Shown one piece after another: positions 16,161 through 25,100 of a stretch of DNA of 64,000 nt. The notes under the pieces were generated by a model. The model saw nothing but the letters and a program-made list of their open reading frames with translations, was not told where the DNA came from and made no database searches. This DNA comes from Mesotoga sp. Brook.08.105.5.1 (GTDB taxonomy: Bacteria > Thermotogota > Thermotogae > Petrotogales > Kosmotogaceae): positions 124,001 to 188,000 of the forward strand of contig NZ_AYTW01000005.1 of assembly GCF_002752635.1 (NCBI RefSeq), given 5' to 3'. Each line of letters starts with the position of its first letter. Position 1 is the stretch's first letter. Position numbers and translations under genes: made by a program.

Positions 16161-16841
16161 TTGATTAAGAAGAGATTGGTAATTCGTTTCTGCTGTGGAG
16201 GTCTTCTAAGATTTCTTTCGCATCAGGAGACGGTTACGGCAATAGAAAGGACAATCAGAAGATCGAAATTGCCCGTTACTTACACTCAGGGATTCCACCC
16301 TCGGGTCAAAACAGGTTACTCTCAGGCAGTTCCAACAGGGGTGGCAAGTTTTGCGCATTATGTTTTCCTCGAGACAGAGACAGAAGTCTCTGACCCAGTG
16401 AAAGCCCTAAACTTTTCCTCTTGTTTCACTCTAAAGGCTCAGAAAGCATGGTATATTCCTTCGAGTTACACAAGAATAGATAATCTGATTGATTCCTACA
16501 GATTATCGCTTTCACTTCCGAAAGAGCGCTATGTTCCAGATTCGTATGACAGCGAGCTCAAAGTTTCTAAGAAGACTAAGAGAGGTTACAAAGAATTCAG
16601 AGCAGGAGATGTATTTAAGGACCTCACAGTGACTCCCTTGAGAACCGTCTATATGGTAAAATATTCCCAGCCAGTAGACTCAATGGTTTCAGCGGAGGAA
16701 ATACTCAAGATTTTTTCGAAAGATGGTACCGCTTCTTACGAAGGGGTGTTTGTTTTTGTGGAGGAAGCTCTCGTAAAAGGGAAGCGGACTTCAGATATTC
16801 TGGATGAAATAGGAGGGATTCGAAATGTCTGGTCACAATAA
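16161..16841 (+). CDS. DUF2344 / TIGR03936-family protein
   Basis: The 226-residue protein shows the DUF2344 hallmarks near its N terminus: [19 protein letters not shown], then [19 protein letters not shown] and VPTGVAS. The role of the family is unknown; members are usually fused to, or encoded beside, a B12-type radical SAM protein and often an RNase E/G gene. No such partner is present here. The TTG start at 16161 follows GGAGG at 16151-16155. The 3' end overlaps yebC by 17 bases, so the two are translationally linked. Confidence 0.82.
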   Translation: MIKKRLVIRFCCGGLLRFLSHQETVTAIERTIRRSKLPVTYTQGFHPRVKTGYSQAVPTGVASFAHYVFLETETEVSDPVKALNFSSCFTLKAQKAWYIPSSYTRIDNLIDSYRLSLSLPKERYVPDSYDSELKVSKKTKRGYKEFRAGDVFKDLTVTPLRTVYMVKYSQPVDSMVSAEEILKIFSKDGTASYEGVFVFVEEALVKGKRTSDILDEIGGIRNVWSQ

Positions 16842-17583
16842 GTGGGCGAATATCAAGCACAGGAAAGGCGCTCAGGATGCCAAGAGATCCAAGGTTTTCA
16901 CGAAAATCATCAGAGAACTAATGGTTGCGGCAAGAGAAGGAGGATCAGATCCTAATACGAACACTTCTCTGAGGGCTGCTATAGAAAGGGCTAGAGGCGC
17001 GAATATGCCAAAAGACACAATGGAGAAGGCAATCAAGAAAGGCGCCGGAGAACTTGAGGGGCAAACGTTCTCCGAAGCTCTTTATGAAGGGTATGCTCCT
17101 GGAGGGGTAGCACTTCTTATAAGATGTCTTACTGATAACAAGAATAGGACCGCTCAAGAGATCAGGCATACCCTTTCGAAGTACGGTGGCTCTATGGCAG
17201 AGAGTGGCGCGGTTAGTTGGATGTTTGAAAGAAAGGGAATCATTACTGTCTCTAAAGAGCAGATTTCCGACCTTGATGAGTTCCAGCTTCTTGCAATCGA
17301 GGCAGGAGCCGAGGACATAAAGGACGACACCGATCCAATAGAGATTATAACCCTTCCTGATTCGGTATCTGATGTCAAAACGGCGCTCGAAGAAAACGGG
17401 TATTCTCTTTCTTACGAGATGAGCTATATACCAAGCAATAGTCTGAAGGTTGAGGGTTCAGAAGCGGGTAAGCTTTTTAAGCTCCTTGACATTCTTGAGG
17501 ACAACGATGATGTTCAGGAGGTTTATGACAACTCGGATATTGATGAAGCCGAAATGGAGGCACTTGCCGATCAGTTTGGCTGA
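16825..17583 (+). CDS. yebC: YebC/PmpR family protein (TACO1-like)
   Basis: The 252-residue protein begins with the family signature [20 protein letters not shown] and carries the three-domain YebC structure, including [20 protein letters not shown] and [18 protein letters not shown]. The family has been described as a DNA-binding regulator and, more recently, as a translation factor that helps ribosomes at polyproline stretches. AGGAGGGA lies upstream of ATG 16825. It overlaps the DUF2344 gene and is followed by lspA after 40 bp. Confidence 0.95.
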   Translation: MSGHNKWANIKHRKGAQDAKRSKVFTKIIRELMVAAREGGSDPNTNTSLRAAIERARGANMPKDTMEKAIKKGAGELEGQTFSEALYEGYAPGGVALLIRCLTDNKNRTAQEIRHTLSKYGGSMAESGAVSWMFERKGIITVSKEQISDLDEFQLLAIEAGAEDIKDDTDPIEIITLPDSVSDVKTALEENGYSLSYEMSYIPSNSLKVEGSEAGKLFKLLDILEDNDDVQEVYDNSDIDEAEMEALADQFG

Positions 17584-17623
17584 TATGAACTGCCCGTTTA
17601 GGCGACACTTGGAGTGATAACAA

Positions 17624-18100
17624 TTGCCTTCTCTTCTAGGAATTACCCTAGCTCTGATTCTTGATCAGGTAAGTAAGTACTTTGTTGAGAATGAAATGAC
17701 GTATTTTCAGCGAATAGATTTGGCTGGCGACTTCTTCGGCTTAAGATATGTCAGAAATACGGGTGTTGCGTTCGGTCTATTCAAGAACCAAGAACCCTGG
17801 CTTCTGGCTCTTATAGCTGTTGCAATTGTCGTAACGATTGTGATCCTTTCTAATGCAAACTCATCGAAGTTGTCAAAATGGGAGTCCTTCTTCATTGGTC
17901 TGATTGCTGGAGGTGCGCTCGGAAATAACCTGATAGACAGACTGAGACTCGGCCATGTAGTTGACTTCTTCGAGCTGAGAGGGTTTCCCGCGATATTCAA
18001 CTTCGCAGACATGTGTATAGTGTTCGGTGCAGCATTGCTAACTCTTTCAGTATACCGAAGGGAGAAAAGTGCTTCAAGAGATAACAGTCTCCAGGCGTGA
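17624..18100 (+). CDS. lspA: Lipoprotein signal peptidase II
   Basis: LspA cleaves the signal peptide of lipidated prolipoproteins. The 158-residue protein has four TM helices and the conserved blocks LILDQVSKYFVE, YVRNTGVAFGLF, GGALGNNLIDRLRLGHVVDF and FNFADMCI, with the two catalytic Asp residues in NLIDR and FNFAD. The start TTG 17624 has GGAGTGAT upstream. The 3' end overlaps the pseudouridine synthase by 32 bases, the usual lspA-rluD arrangement. Confidence 0.95.
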   Translation: MPSLLGITLALILDQVSKYFVENEMTYFQRIDLAGDFFGLRYVRNTGVAFGLFKNQEPWLLALIAVAIVVTIVILSNANSSKLSKWESFFIGLIAGGALGNNLIDRLRLGHVVDFFELRGFPAIFNFADMCIVFGAALLTLSVYRREKSASRDNSLQA

Positions 18101-19004
18101 AGACGGCTGGAGGCTTGACAAGATAGTAGTTGAGAAAGCCCCCCCGTGGATTTCACGTACTTTTGTGCAGCGGCAGATTATGGAGTCTAAAGTTTTTGTT
18201 GACGGAAGAGCTAGAAAGCCGGCGTACAAGGTGAAGTCCGGAGAAATAATAACTTTCGAACTGCCGGACAAGCCCCAAATACTATCAGTAGAACCAGAAG
18301 ATATCCCTCTAGACATAATATTCGAAGATAGAGACATAATCGTTGTCAATAAGGAACCAGGTATTATTGTTCACCCTCTTCCGAGAAAACAAACCGGCAC
18401 ACTTGTAAACGCTTTGCTTAATCATTGCGGCGATCTTCAAGGTATTGGTGGTGTAACAAGACCCGGGATAGTTCACAGGCTTGACAAAGACACTAGCGGC
18501 GTAATAATCGTTGCAAAGAATGATCTTGCTCATGTCTCCCTCTCCTCACAGTTCAAGAACAGGCTGACCTCAAAAGATTATCTTGCTCTCGTTAAGGGTA
18601 AGACACCCGCATCTGGCAAGATAGATTACTCCATTGCACGTCATCCCGTAAACAGACTGAAGATGTCAATAAATTGCAACGGTAAGGAATCTCTTACGAA
18701 TTTTCGGACACTAAGGAACTTTTCTGAACTTGCCTCTTTAGTTCTTGTGAGTCCAAAAACTGGCAGAACTCATCAAATAAGAGTTCATATGAAAGAAAAG
18801 GGCTTCCCTCTTCTGGGTGATGCAGTCTACGGAAAGGCAAGAGATGACGAGATATTTGGAGTGAGAAGGCAGATGCTCCATGCACTAAGACTAACCGTCT
18901 TACACCCTCGGTCCGGGAGAAGAATGACTTTCTTGGCAACACTTCCTGAAGACATGAAGGAAGCGATAGTTAATCTAAGCGAATTGGTGGAGAAGAAGGC
19001 ATGA
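18069..19004 (+). CDS. rluD: RluD-family 23S rRNA pseudouridine synthase
   Basis: The 311-residue protein has an N-terminal S4 RNA-binding domain (about residues 12-65) and a RluA/RluD catalytic domain with VHRLDKDTSGVIIVAK containing the catalytic Asp, and TGRTHQIRVH. RluD-type enzymes modify helix 69 of 23S rRNA; the exact target of this member is not certain from sequence, so the symbol is by family. GTG 18069 follows GGGAG. The TGA overlaps the dnaE start as ATGA. Confidence 0.9.
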   Translation: MLQEITVSRREDGWRLDKIVVEKAPPWISRTFVQRQIMESKVFVDGRARKPAYKVKSGEIITFELPDKPQILSVEPEDIPLDIIFEDRDIIVVNKEPGIIVHPLPRKQTGTLVNALLNHCGDLQGIGGVTRPGIVHRLDKDTSGVIIVAKNDLAHVSLSSQFKNRLTSKDYLALVKGKTPASGKIDYSIARHPVNRLKMSINCNGKESLTNFRTLRNFSELASLVLVSPKTGRTHQIRVHMKEKGFPLLGDAVYGKARDDEIFGVRRQMLHALRLTVLHPRSGRRMTFLATLPEDMKEAIVNLSELVEKKA

Positions 19005-21700
19005 AGACTGCTTTTCTAGTCACGAAGTACGAGTTATTCGGTTCTGTCCTCGAGCTGGGCGAGACGATTGCTGAGTTGAAAAAAAACGGATATGAAAGAT
19101 GTGTCATAGTTGACTCTTCATTGTCGTCTTTTGTGAAATGGCATACAGCGCTTTCCCGTGCAGGCATAGTAACTGTACCGGGTTTGCACAAAGGAAATGA
19201 TTATTGGATTGCCAGAAGCGAAAAAGGGTTCAGAGAACTTATGAAAAGCGAGATTATCGAATCCGACGACTTGGTGCATGTTTTGGGAAAACCTCGCAAT
19301 CTGGATCCCTCGTCAAAGAACCCAATCTGGGAGTGCCGTTATCTTGATCAAAATAGCGAAAGGTTCAGAACATACACATCCTTGGGGGATGTCCTCGAAA
19401 CGTCCGACTACTCTTTGCCTGATGAAAGACGCTATCTGGATATGGAGAAAGACCTTGGCAAACTCCTTTCTGAATTGCCTCAGGAGTTTGCTATACGGAA
19501 GCTGAATCACGTTTTTCCTGTTAGATCAAAGCCTGAGGATTTCTCCGCGTTGCTCGAGAAAATTATCGGATCAAAGAAACTTGGAGCTAGTTACGCTATA
19601 AGACTTGAAAGGGAACTTTCGGTGATTCTGGCAAAGGGAATTCAAGATTATTTCATGACTGTCTCAAAGATCGTTGAGATAGCAAAGACCGGTGGTTGTT
19701 GGATTGGCCCTGGAAGGGGATCGGCCGTTGGTTCACTTGTAAGTTATCTGCTTGGAATAACACGTATTGATCCCGTTGAAGAAGAACTCTTTTTTGAAAG
19801 GTTCTTGAGTTTGAAGCGCGAAGATCCACCAGATATTGATCTTGACGTTGATGATGAATCGAGGCAAGCACTTCTAAGGAGTTTGAAAGACCACTTTGGA
19901 AGCGATCATCTATGCCTCATTAGGACGGCATCTACTTACGGATTCAAGGGGGCGGCTCGGGAAATTGGCAGAAAGCTCGGTATTGATGGTCAAAGAATAT
20001 CGAGGCTAATCGAGTGGAGCAAAGAAGGGCAAAGATTTCCCTACGCGTTTGAAGGGGACGTTGACATGAAACAGCTCTTTGATATGTCAAGAAGCATTGT
20101 AGGTCTGTACTCAGGTTTTTCAATTCATGCAGCGGGCCTAATTCTGTCTGATTACCCTATTTCCGGATTGATTCCACTCGATTCAGGCGGTGATCTTCCT
20201 GTCTCTCTATGGGATATGAATTCTCTCAGCATCATGGGTTTGCAGAAGATCGATCTTCTGGGACTCAGGAACCTTTCGCTTCTTAAGAAGATGGCGAAGG
20301 GCAAGGAGCCCTGGCATTCCCCTACGAACGATGCTAGAACGTACGAAATACTGGAAAAAGGCTACACTGCCGGCGTGTTTCAGCTCGAGGCCCCGTACGC
20401 CACGAAGGTTGTTAGATCAGTCAAACCTATATCGTTGAAAGACTTGTCGATATCGATCGCCCTCAATAGACCTGGACCAATCAAATCGGGAGTCACGGAA
20501 CGCTTCCTCAGACTATCCAGAAATCCCTCTGATCTGGAAAGAATTAAAAGAAAGGTTCCAGTGCTTGCGGAGACCGGTGGCCTTCTAGTTTATCAGGAAC
20601 AGGTTCTCAAAATCGCTTCCAGTTTGCTTTCTCTTGAAGCAGACGATGGAGAGCTTTTGAGAAGAGCTCTTTCAAAGAAAGACAAAGAGGTTGTGAATAG
20701 CTTGTTCAGAGCTTCACCCGGGTACAGCAAACTCACTCCTGAAAGAAGAGAGAAACTGCTGTCCTTCCTTATGGACTTCGCTGGATATGCATTCAACAAG
20801 TCTCACAGTCTAAGTTATGCAATGATCTCTTATTGGTTGGCATACTTCAAAGCGAATCACCCCGAAGTCTTCTATCCGCTTATCTTAGTTGAATTACCCA
20901 GAAACTCTCTCACGCGCATTGTTGCTGAGATAAGAGACAGGGGATTTTCATTACGTACAGAAGATAGATCAGTGCAAAGTCGAGATTATGTGACAGTTTC
21001 GATTCCCAGGCTGCTAAATATCGACTACTTGAAACCGGTTCCAGACGAGAATTCCTTTTTCACTTTTGTCAGAAACAATAGGTCCCGTTGTCAGGCGAGG
21101 GACCTGGAAAAACTAATAAAGAGTGGCTACCTCGATCGCTTCGGTCCAAGAAACGAGTTGTTGAAGAGAATGAATGATGCACTGGCCGGAGTTAATCCAG
21201 AACTGAAATCGATTCGTTCGGTGTTCGGGTACAAGGAAGATGAACAAGAAGCAAGGGAGAGCGATACAGATATTGATAGAGCGATGATGGAAGTTGAAGT
21301 TCTTGGTTTCAATTTGACGGAGATACAGCCGCCGGACATTTCCCGAAGACCGACTGATTTCGAACTAACAACGGCTCTTGCACGTTTGAGAACGGGAATC
21401 GCTGCGTTCAAAAGGGTAGACTACCTCGGCAGAAGCTTTGTAACTGATGGGAGGTCCTTTGTGGAGATAGCCGGGCAAGCGCCTCTTCAGGGCTATGTGC
21501 TGTTCAAGATCGGGAGACCAACGGAAATGAAAGAGCGCATTACAGAGGTGAACAGAGTTTTCCACGGTCAAATTGATAGGAGGTTTCTTGCTGCAGGCTC
21601 CGATTACGAAAAAGTCATAATCAAATCTAAAGACTCTCAGACAGTGGTCCCCAATGCAAAGCCTTCGGAAATTGACTCAGATGAGATAATCTGGAAGTAG
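19001..21700 (+). CDS. dnaE: DNA polymerase III alpha subunit, DnaE type, with degenerate PHP domain
   Basis: The 899-residue protein is a C-family replicative polymerase. The palm is intact: GPGRGSAVGS at 236-245, catalytic Asp residues in PDIDLDVDD (D278, D280) and the third Asp in QKIDLLGL (D418). The helix-hairpin-helix and a shortened OB region follow. It is much shorter than E. coli DnaE (1160). The N-terminal PHP domain is reduced, and the metal-binding HxH-YS-LDG start is replaced by AFLVTKYELFGSVLELG, so it should lack PHP proofreading activity. Thermotogota normally also carry PolC. ATG 19001 overlaps the rluD stop. Confidence 0.93.
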   Translation: MKTAFLVTKYELFGSVLELGETIAELKKNGYERCVIVDSSLSSFVKWHTALSRAGIVTVPGLHKGNDYWIARSEKGFRELMKSEIIESDDLVHVLGKPRNLDPSSKNPIWECRYLDQNSERFRTYTSLGDVLETSDYSLPDERRYLDMEKDLGKLLSELPQEFAIRKLNHVFPVRSKPEDFSALLEKIIGSKKLGASYAIRLERELSVILAKGIQDYFMTVSKIVEIAKTGGCWIGPGRGSAVGSLVSYLLGITRIDPVEEELFFERFLSLKREDPPDIDLDVDDESRQALLRSLKDHFGSDHLCLIRTASTYGFKGAAREIGRKLGIDGQRISRLIEWSKEGQRFPYAFEGDVDMKQLFDMSRSIVGLYSGFSIHAAGLILSDYPISGLIPLDSGGDLPVSLWDMNSLSIMGLQKIDLLGLRNLSLLKKMAKGKEPWHSPTNDARTYEILEKGYTAGVFQLEAPYATKVVRSVKPISLKDLSISIALNRPGPIKSGVTERFLRLSRNPSDLERIKRKVPVLAETGGLLVYQEQVLKIASSLLSLEADDGELLRRALSKKDKEVVNSLFRASPGYSKLTPERREKLLSFLMDFAGYAFNKSHSLSYAMISYWLAYFKANHPEVFYPLILVELPRNSLTRIVAEIRDRGFSLRTEDRSVQSRDYVTVSIPRLLNIDYLKPVPDENSFFTFVRNNRSRCQARDLEKLIKSGYLDRFGPRNELLKRMNDALAGVNPELKSIRSVFGYKEDEQEARESDTDIDRAMMEVEVLGFNLTEIQPPDISRRPTDFELTTALARLRTGIAAFKRVDYLGRSFVTDGRSFVEIAGQAPLQGYVLFKIGRPTEMKERITEVNRVFHGQIDRRFLAAGSDYEKVIIKSKDSQTVVPNAKPSEIDSDEIIWK

Positions 21701-21715
21701 TACATGGAGGAGATA

Positions 21716-22336
21716 ATGGAGATCTATTTCGTCAGGCACGGAGAAACTGAGTGGAACAACAGCAATCGCTGGCAGGGAAGATCGGATATTCCACTTTCAG
21801 AAAGGGGCAGGAACCAGGCTATACAGACTGGAGAGTTTCTCAGGAAGATTGGTCTAAGACCGGCGGCTCTCTATGCCAGTGACTTGAAGAGAGCAAAAGA
21901 GACGGCAGAGATTATTGGTCAAACTCTCAGGATCAAGCCAATCGTCAATCCGGTCCTCCGCGAAGCCGATGTTGGTTTGTGGAATGGCCTCGAAATTAGC
22001 GAGGCTTTCAGAAATCACGGCAATCTAATTGAACATTGGCAAAAGGATCCGTGGGCTGACATTGCAAAAACAGAGTCCCTTGGCGAAGTGCAGAGAAGAG
22101 CGGTGAGCTTTCTTAAGTTCGTATCAACCGCTTTCGCGGGAAAACAGGTAGTTGCCGTCTCTCATGCTTTGCTAATAAGGACTGTCATCTGCTACTCAAT
22201 GGGCCTGCCTCTGGAGAACCATTACAGACTCTCAATGCATAACTGTTCAGTGTCTTCGATCATTGTTGAGGGTGGGGAAACAAAGGTTCATGAACTGAAT
22301 CTCTGGCGTCATCTGGAAGAAGAGCAGGTATTATGA
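21716..22336 (+). CDS. Histidine phosphatase (phosphoglycerate mutase-like)
   Basis: The 206-residue protein belongs to the branch-1 histidine phosphatase superfamily. It begins MEIYFVRHGETEWNNSNRWQG with the catalytic RHG His, has ERGRNQA and SDLKRAKETAEI, and has the second active-site His in VVAVSHALLIRT. The family includes cofactor-dependent phosphoglycerate mutases, CobC and broad phosphatases; length and lack of mutase-specific features favour a phosphatase. The start ATG 21716 lies five bases after GGAGG; an ATG at 21704 is upstream of that SD. It overlaps comB by four bases. Confidence 0.85.
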   Translation: MEIYFVRHGETEWNNSNRWQGRSDIPLSERGRNQAIQTGEFLRKIGLRPAALYASDLKRAKETAEIIGQTLRIKPIVNPVLREADVGLWNGLEISEAFRNHGNLIEHWQKDPWADIAKTESLGEVQRRAVSFLKFVSTAFAGKQVVAVSHALLIRTVICYSMGLPLENHYRLSMHNCSVSSIIVEGGETKVHELNLWRHLEEEQVL

Positions 22337-23028
22337 ATCTGAGAGTGAACTTCGTTCCCCGTGTCCTTGACGAACAAACCGATATCGCAGTTGTAATTGA
22401 TGTCTTGCGGGCGACCAGTACTATCACGACGGCGCTTCATCTTGGCGCAAAAAAAGTGATTCCTGTGGAATCGGTCGAGGAGGCTTTGGAGTGCAGAAAG
22501 CGGGATCGCGAGGTGCTTCTTGGAGGAGAGAGAGGATCGATGAAGATAGAGGGATTCGATCTGGCAAACTCCCCAGTTGCTCTCTGCAAGAAGATGATCT
22601 TTGGAAAAGAGTTGGTTATGACGACAACGAATGGGACAAACGCTGCACTCTTGTCGAAACGTGCCGGAAGGCTTGTTGCTGCCTCCTTTTTGAATCTTGA
22701 AAGTATAAACGGGTTTCTTGAGAGTGAAGGCGGCAGGATTGAGCTCCAGTGCGCCGGCTCTAGTGGAAGAGTTTCACTTGAGGATGTCTTGCTTGCAGGT
22801 GCAATTGTATCCGGATTGGGAATGGGTTGTACCGATGATGGTTGCTCGTTAGCTTCGCTCCTGTATGAATCGGCCAAGAGTGATTTGGAGAGCTTTTTAA
22901 TTGAGAACGGCTTTCACGCGAGAAGACTTCTCTCTCTAGGGTTTGGTGATGATATAAGCTTTTGTGCTAGAATCAACATGTACAATCTTCTCCCGTTGTG
23001 GCGGGACGGTGGGTTCGTACGGGGGTAG
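22333..23028 (+). CDS. comB: ComB, 2-phosphosulfolactate phosphatase family
   Basis: The 231-residue protein shows the ComB fold signatures VVIDVLRATSTITTAL, LLGGERGSMKI, DLANSP and MTTTNGTNAA. ComB makes sulfolactate from 2-phosphosulfolactate in coenzyme M synthesis in methanogens. Bacterial homologues are common, but their role is not well established, and no comA or comC is in the window. ATG 22333 overlaps the histidine phosphatase stop. Confidence 0.88.
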   Translation: MNLRVNFVPRVLDEQTDIAVVIDVLRATSTITTALHLGAKKVIPVESVEEALECRKRDREVLLGGERGSMKIEGFDLANSPVALCKKMIFGKELVMTTTNGTNAALLSKRAGRLVAASFLNLESINGFLESEGGRIELQCAGSSGRVSLEDVLLAGAIVSGLGMGCTDDGCSLASLLYESAKSDLESFLIENGFHARRLLSLGFGDDISFCARINMYNLLPLWRDGGFVRG

Positions 23029-23032
23029 TTTA

Positions 23033-23245
23033 ATGGAGTTTGTTTCAAATTTCTTTTTTGTTATCGCGATGGGAGCGCTCTTTCTGTCACTGATTTTCTT
23101 CGAAATTGGAACTAAGAAGGTGCGTAGGCCGAAGAGCGAGGTGAAGCCTGAAGATTACAAACCTTACGATAGGAAAGGCTGGTACTCTCTGTTGGCAGCA
23201 GGAGGGTTTCTAGGTCTATCTTTGTTGTTTGCATTGATTTTCTGA
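23033..23245 (+). CDS. Small two-TM membrane protein of unknown function
   Basis: The 70-residue product has TM helix 1 (about residues 5-24), a basic/acidic loop (KKVRRPKSEVKPEDYKPYDRK) and TM helix 2 (about 52-70). It resembles no family I can name. The ATG at 23033 begins just after the comB stop, with GGGGGT as SD; a longer frame from 22964 would lie inside comB. Its position between comB and the next unknown gene suggests co-transcription. Confidence 0.7.
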   Translation: MEFVSNFFFVIAMGALFLSLIFFEIGTKKVRRPKSEVKPEDYKPYDRKGWYSLLAAGGFLGLSLLFALIF

Positions 23246-23265
23246 TGGTCGAGGGGGTTGATTGA

Positions 23266-23907
23266 ATGCCTAGCAAGCTAGCAGTTGACAGTATCGTCTC
23301 GAAACTGCCGGGGGTGCACAGCGCCAGAATAGTTTATGACGAAAACGGCGAAATGGTCGAGATTCACGTTTTGGCGGACATTTCCAAACCGGCAAAGCAG
23401 TTGGTAAGAGATATTGAAACGGCAATATACGCTTCAACGGGTGTCAAGATCGATAGGAAGATCGTATCTATTGCACAGATATCCCTAGATTCAGACGATG
23501 AAGAGGAAGCTTCGGTTGTAAGACCTTACCAGAAGGAAGAAGTCCAAGGTTACAACTTCCAACTTACAATTCTTGAGACGCGCGCAACGATGCGAAAACT
23601 AGACATTACGGTAATGCTAGATTATGAGGGAAGAGAACTTGAGGGTTCGTCAATTGTAGATATTGGTGACGACGAGAAGTACATGGCAATCGTGGAATCA
23701 ACTGTTGCAGCAATAAGGGATGTCATTCCAAGTTTCAGAATAGAGTTCATCGAAAAGCTGGAGTACGGGATGACTGAAATTGTAATGGCGGTAGGTTCTG
23801 CATTGGTAAATGGAAAGAGAAAGAGAGAAGCCGGCGCTAGACTGTGCAAGAAGGACAGTCTTAGTGATTTCGCACTAGTGGTTCTCGAGATAATCAATAA
23901 GATCTGA
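23266..23907 (+). CDS. Conserved-looking protein of unknown function
   Basis: The 213-residue protein has an N-terminal alpha/beta domain (LPGVHSARIVYDENGEMVEI, then KQLVRDIETAIYASTGVKID) of a kind seen at the start of several uncharacterised bacterial proteins. An acidic linker (LDSDDEEEAS, near residues 74-83) and a second alpha/beta domain of about 120 residues follow. There is no signal peptide or TM segment, so it is cytoplasmic. I do not recognise a function. ATG 23266 is preceded by GAGGGGGTTGAT. It lies 20 bp after the small membrane protein and 35 bp before the aminotransferase. Confidence 0.75.
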   Translation: MPSKLAVDSIVSKLPGVHSARIVYDENGEMVEIHVLADISKPAKQLVRDIETAIYASTGVKIDRKIVSIAQISLDSDDEEEASVVRPYQKEEVQGYNFQLTILETRATMRKLDITVMLDYEGRELEGSSIVDIGDDEKYMAIVESTVAAIRDVIPSFRIEFIEKLEYGMTEIVMAVGSALVNGKRKREAGARLCKKDSLSDFALVVLEIINKI

Positions 23908-23942
23908 ATGAGGATACTAACTAATACTTCGGAGGTGTTCCA

Positions 23943-25100
23943 ATGGTTTTGTCGCGCTTTGTCTCTTCTGTAACGCCTTCGGCGACCTTGGAATTCAATA
24001 AGAAGGCGTTGGAACTCGCTCGATCAGGAGAGGATGTTGTAAAGTTCACTGCTGGTGAACCGGATTTTCCTACTCCCCGCCCAATTGTCGATGCAGCAAT
24101 AAAAGCTCTCAATGAGGGAAAAACGAAGTATACGAACGCCGCTGGAATAGATGAGTTGAGAAAGGCGATAGCTCTGAAACTTCAGAAGGAAAACAACATG
24201 ACTTACTCACCCGAAGAGATTGTTGTTGCGAACGGTGGAAAACAAGCTATCTACAACGTTCTGAAGGCTTTGCTCAACGTTGGCGATGAGGTGATAATCA
24301 TTTCGCCTGCATGGGTAAGCTATGAGGCGCAGATTCTTCTCTGTGGTGGTGTACCGGTCATAGTGCAGGCTGATGTTGAGAGAGACTTCATTCCTGAGAT
24401 CGGCGAAATTGAGAGTTCCATTACCGACAAAACGAAAGCGATTATGATAAATTCTCCGAACAACCCGACCGGGGCAATCTATCCAGAGAGTTTCCTAGGG
24501 GAACTGGCAGACCTTTGCATAAAGGAAGATCTCTTTGTCATCTCCGATGAAGTGTATGAAAAGCTTGTATTCGATGCTTCTCACTTATCAATAGCCTCGA
24601 TGAATGGAATGAAGGAACGTTCAGCGGTCATAAACGCTTTCTCCAAGACATACGCAATGACGGGCTGGAGAGTAGGCTATTCCGCCACATCCACTAAGCT
24701 GGCAAGAGAGATATCTAAAATCCAGAGCCACCTTACATCAAATGTTAATACTATGGCTCAGTATGCAGCCTTGAAGGCGTTTGAGGTCGATACCTCTTCC
24801 ATGGTTGAGGAGTTTCGGAAGAGAAGAGATCTGGTTGTATCAAGGCTTTCTGAGATTGGACTCAAATTCAGCAAGCCTGCGGGAGCTTTTTATGTATTTA
24901 TAGATATCAGACCATTCCTTGGCCAAAGGTATGTGAATTCCAACGAATTTGCTCTTGGGCTTCTCGAGGAGCAGAAAGTGGGGATGGTTCCGGGAAGTGC
25001 GTTCAGTTGCGAAGGCTTCATAAGAATGTCTTACTCCAGTTCGGTTGAAGAACTGAAGAAGGGAATTGACAGATTTGGGAGATTTCTCAAGGCGATTTGA
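23943..25100 (+). CDS. aspC: Aspartate/aromatic aminotransferase, class I
   Basis: The 385-residue PLP enzyme belongs to aminotransferase subgroup I-gamma. It shows FTAGEPDFPTP, YTNAAGIDELRKAI, NSPNNPTGAIYP, SDEVYEKLVF and the PLP-binding Lys in FSKTYAMTGWRVGY. The most likely reaction is aspartate plus 2-oxoglutarate to oxaloacetate plus glutamate; some relatives prefer other amino acids. GGAGGTG precedes ATG 23943. The TGA at 25098-25100 directly abuts the stop of the convergent HD gene, leaving no room for a terminator. Confidence 0.9.
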   Translation: MVLSRFVSSVTPSATLEFNKKALELARSGEDVVKFTAGEPDFPTPRPIVDAAIKALNEGKTKYTNAAGIDELRKAIALKLQKENNMTYSPEEIVVANGGKQAIYNVLKALLNVGDEVIIISPAWVSYEAQILLCGGVPVIVQADVERDFIPEIGEIESSITDKTKAIMINSPNNPTGAIYPESFLGELADLCIKEDLFVISDEVYEKLVFDASHLSIASMNGMKERSAVINAFSKTYAMTGWRVGYSATSTKLAREISKIQSHLTSNVNTMAQYAALKAFEVDTSSMVEEFRKRRDLVVSRLSEIGLKFSKPAGAFYVFIDIRPFLGQRYVNSNEFALGLLEEQKVGMVPGSAFSCEGFIRMSYSSSVEELKKGIDRFGRFLKAI

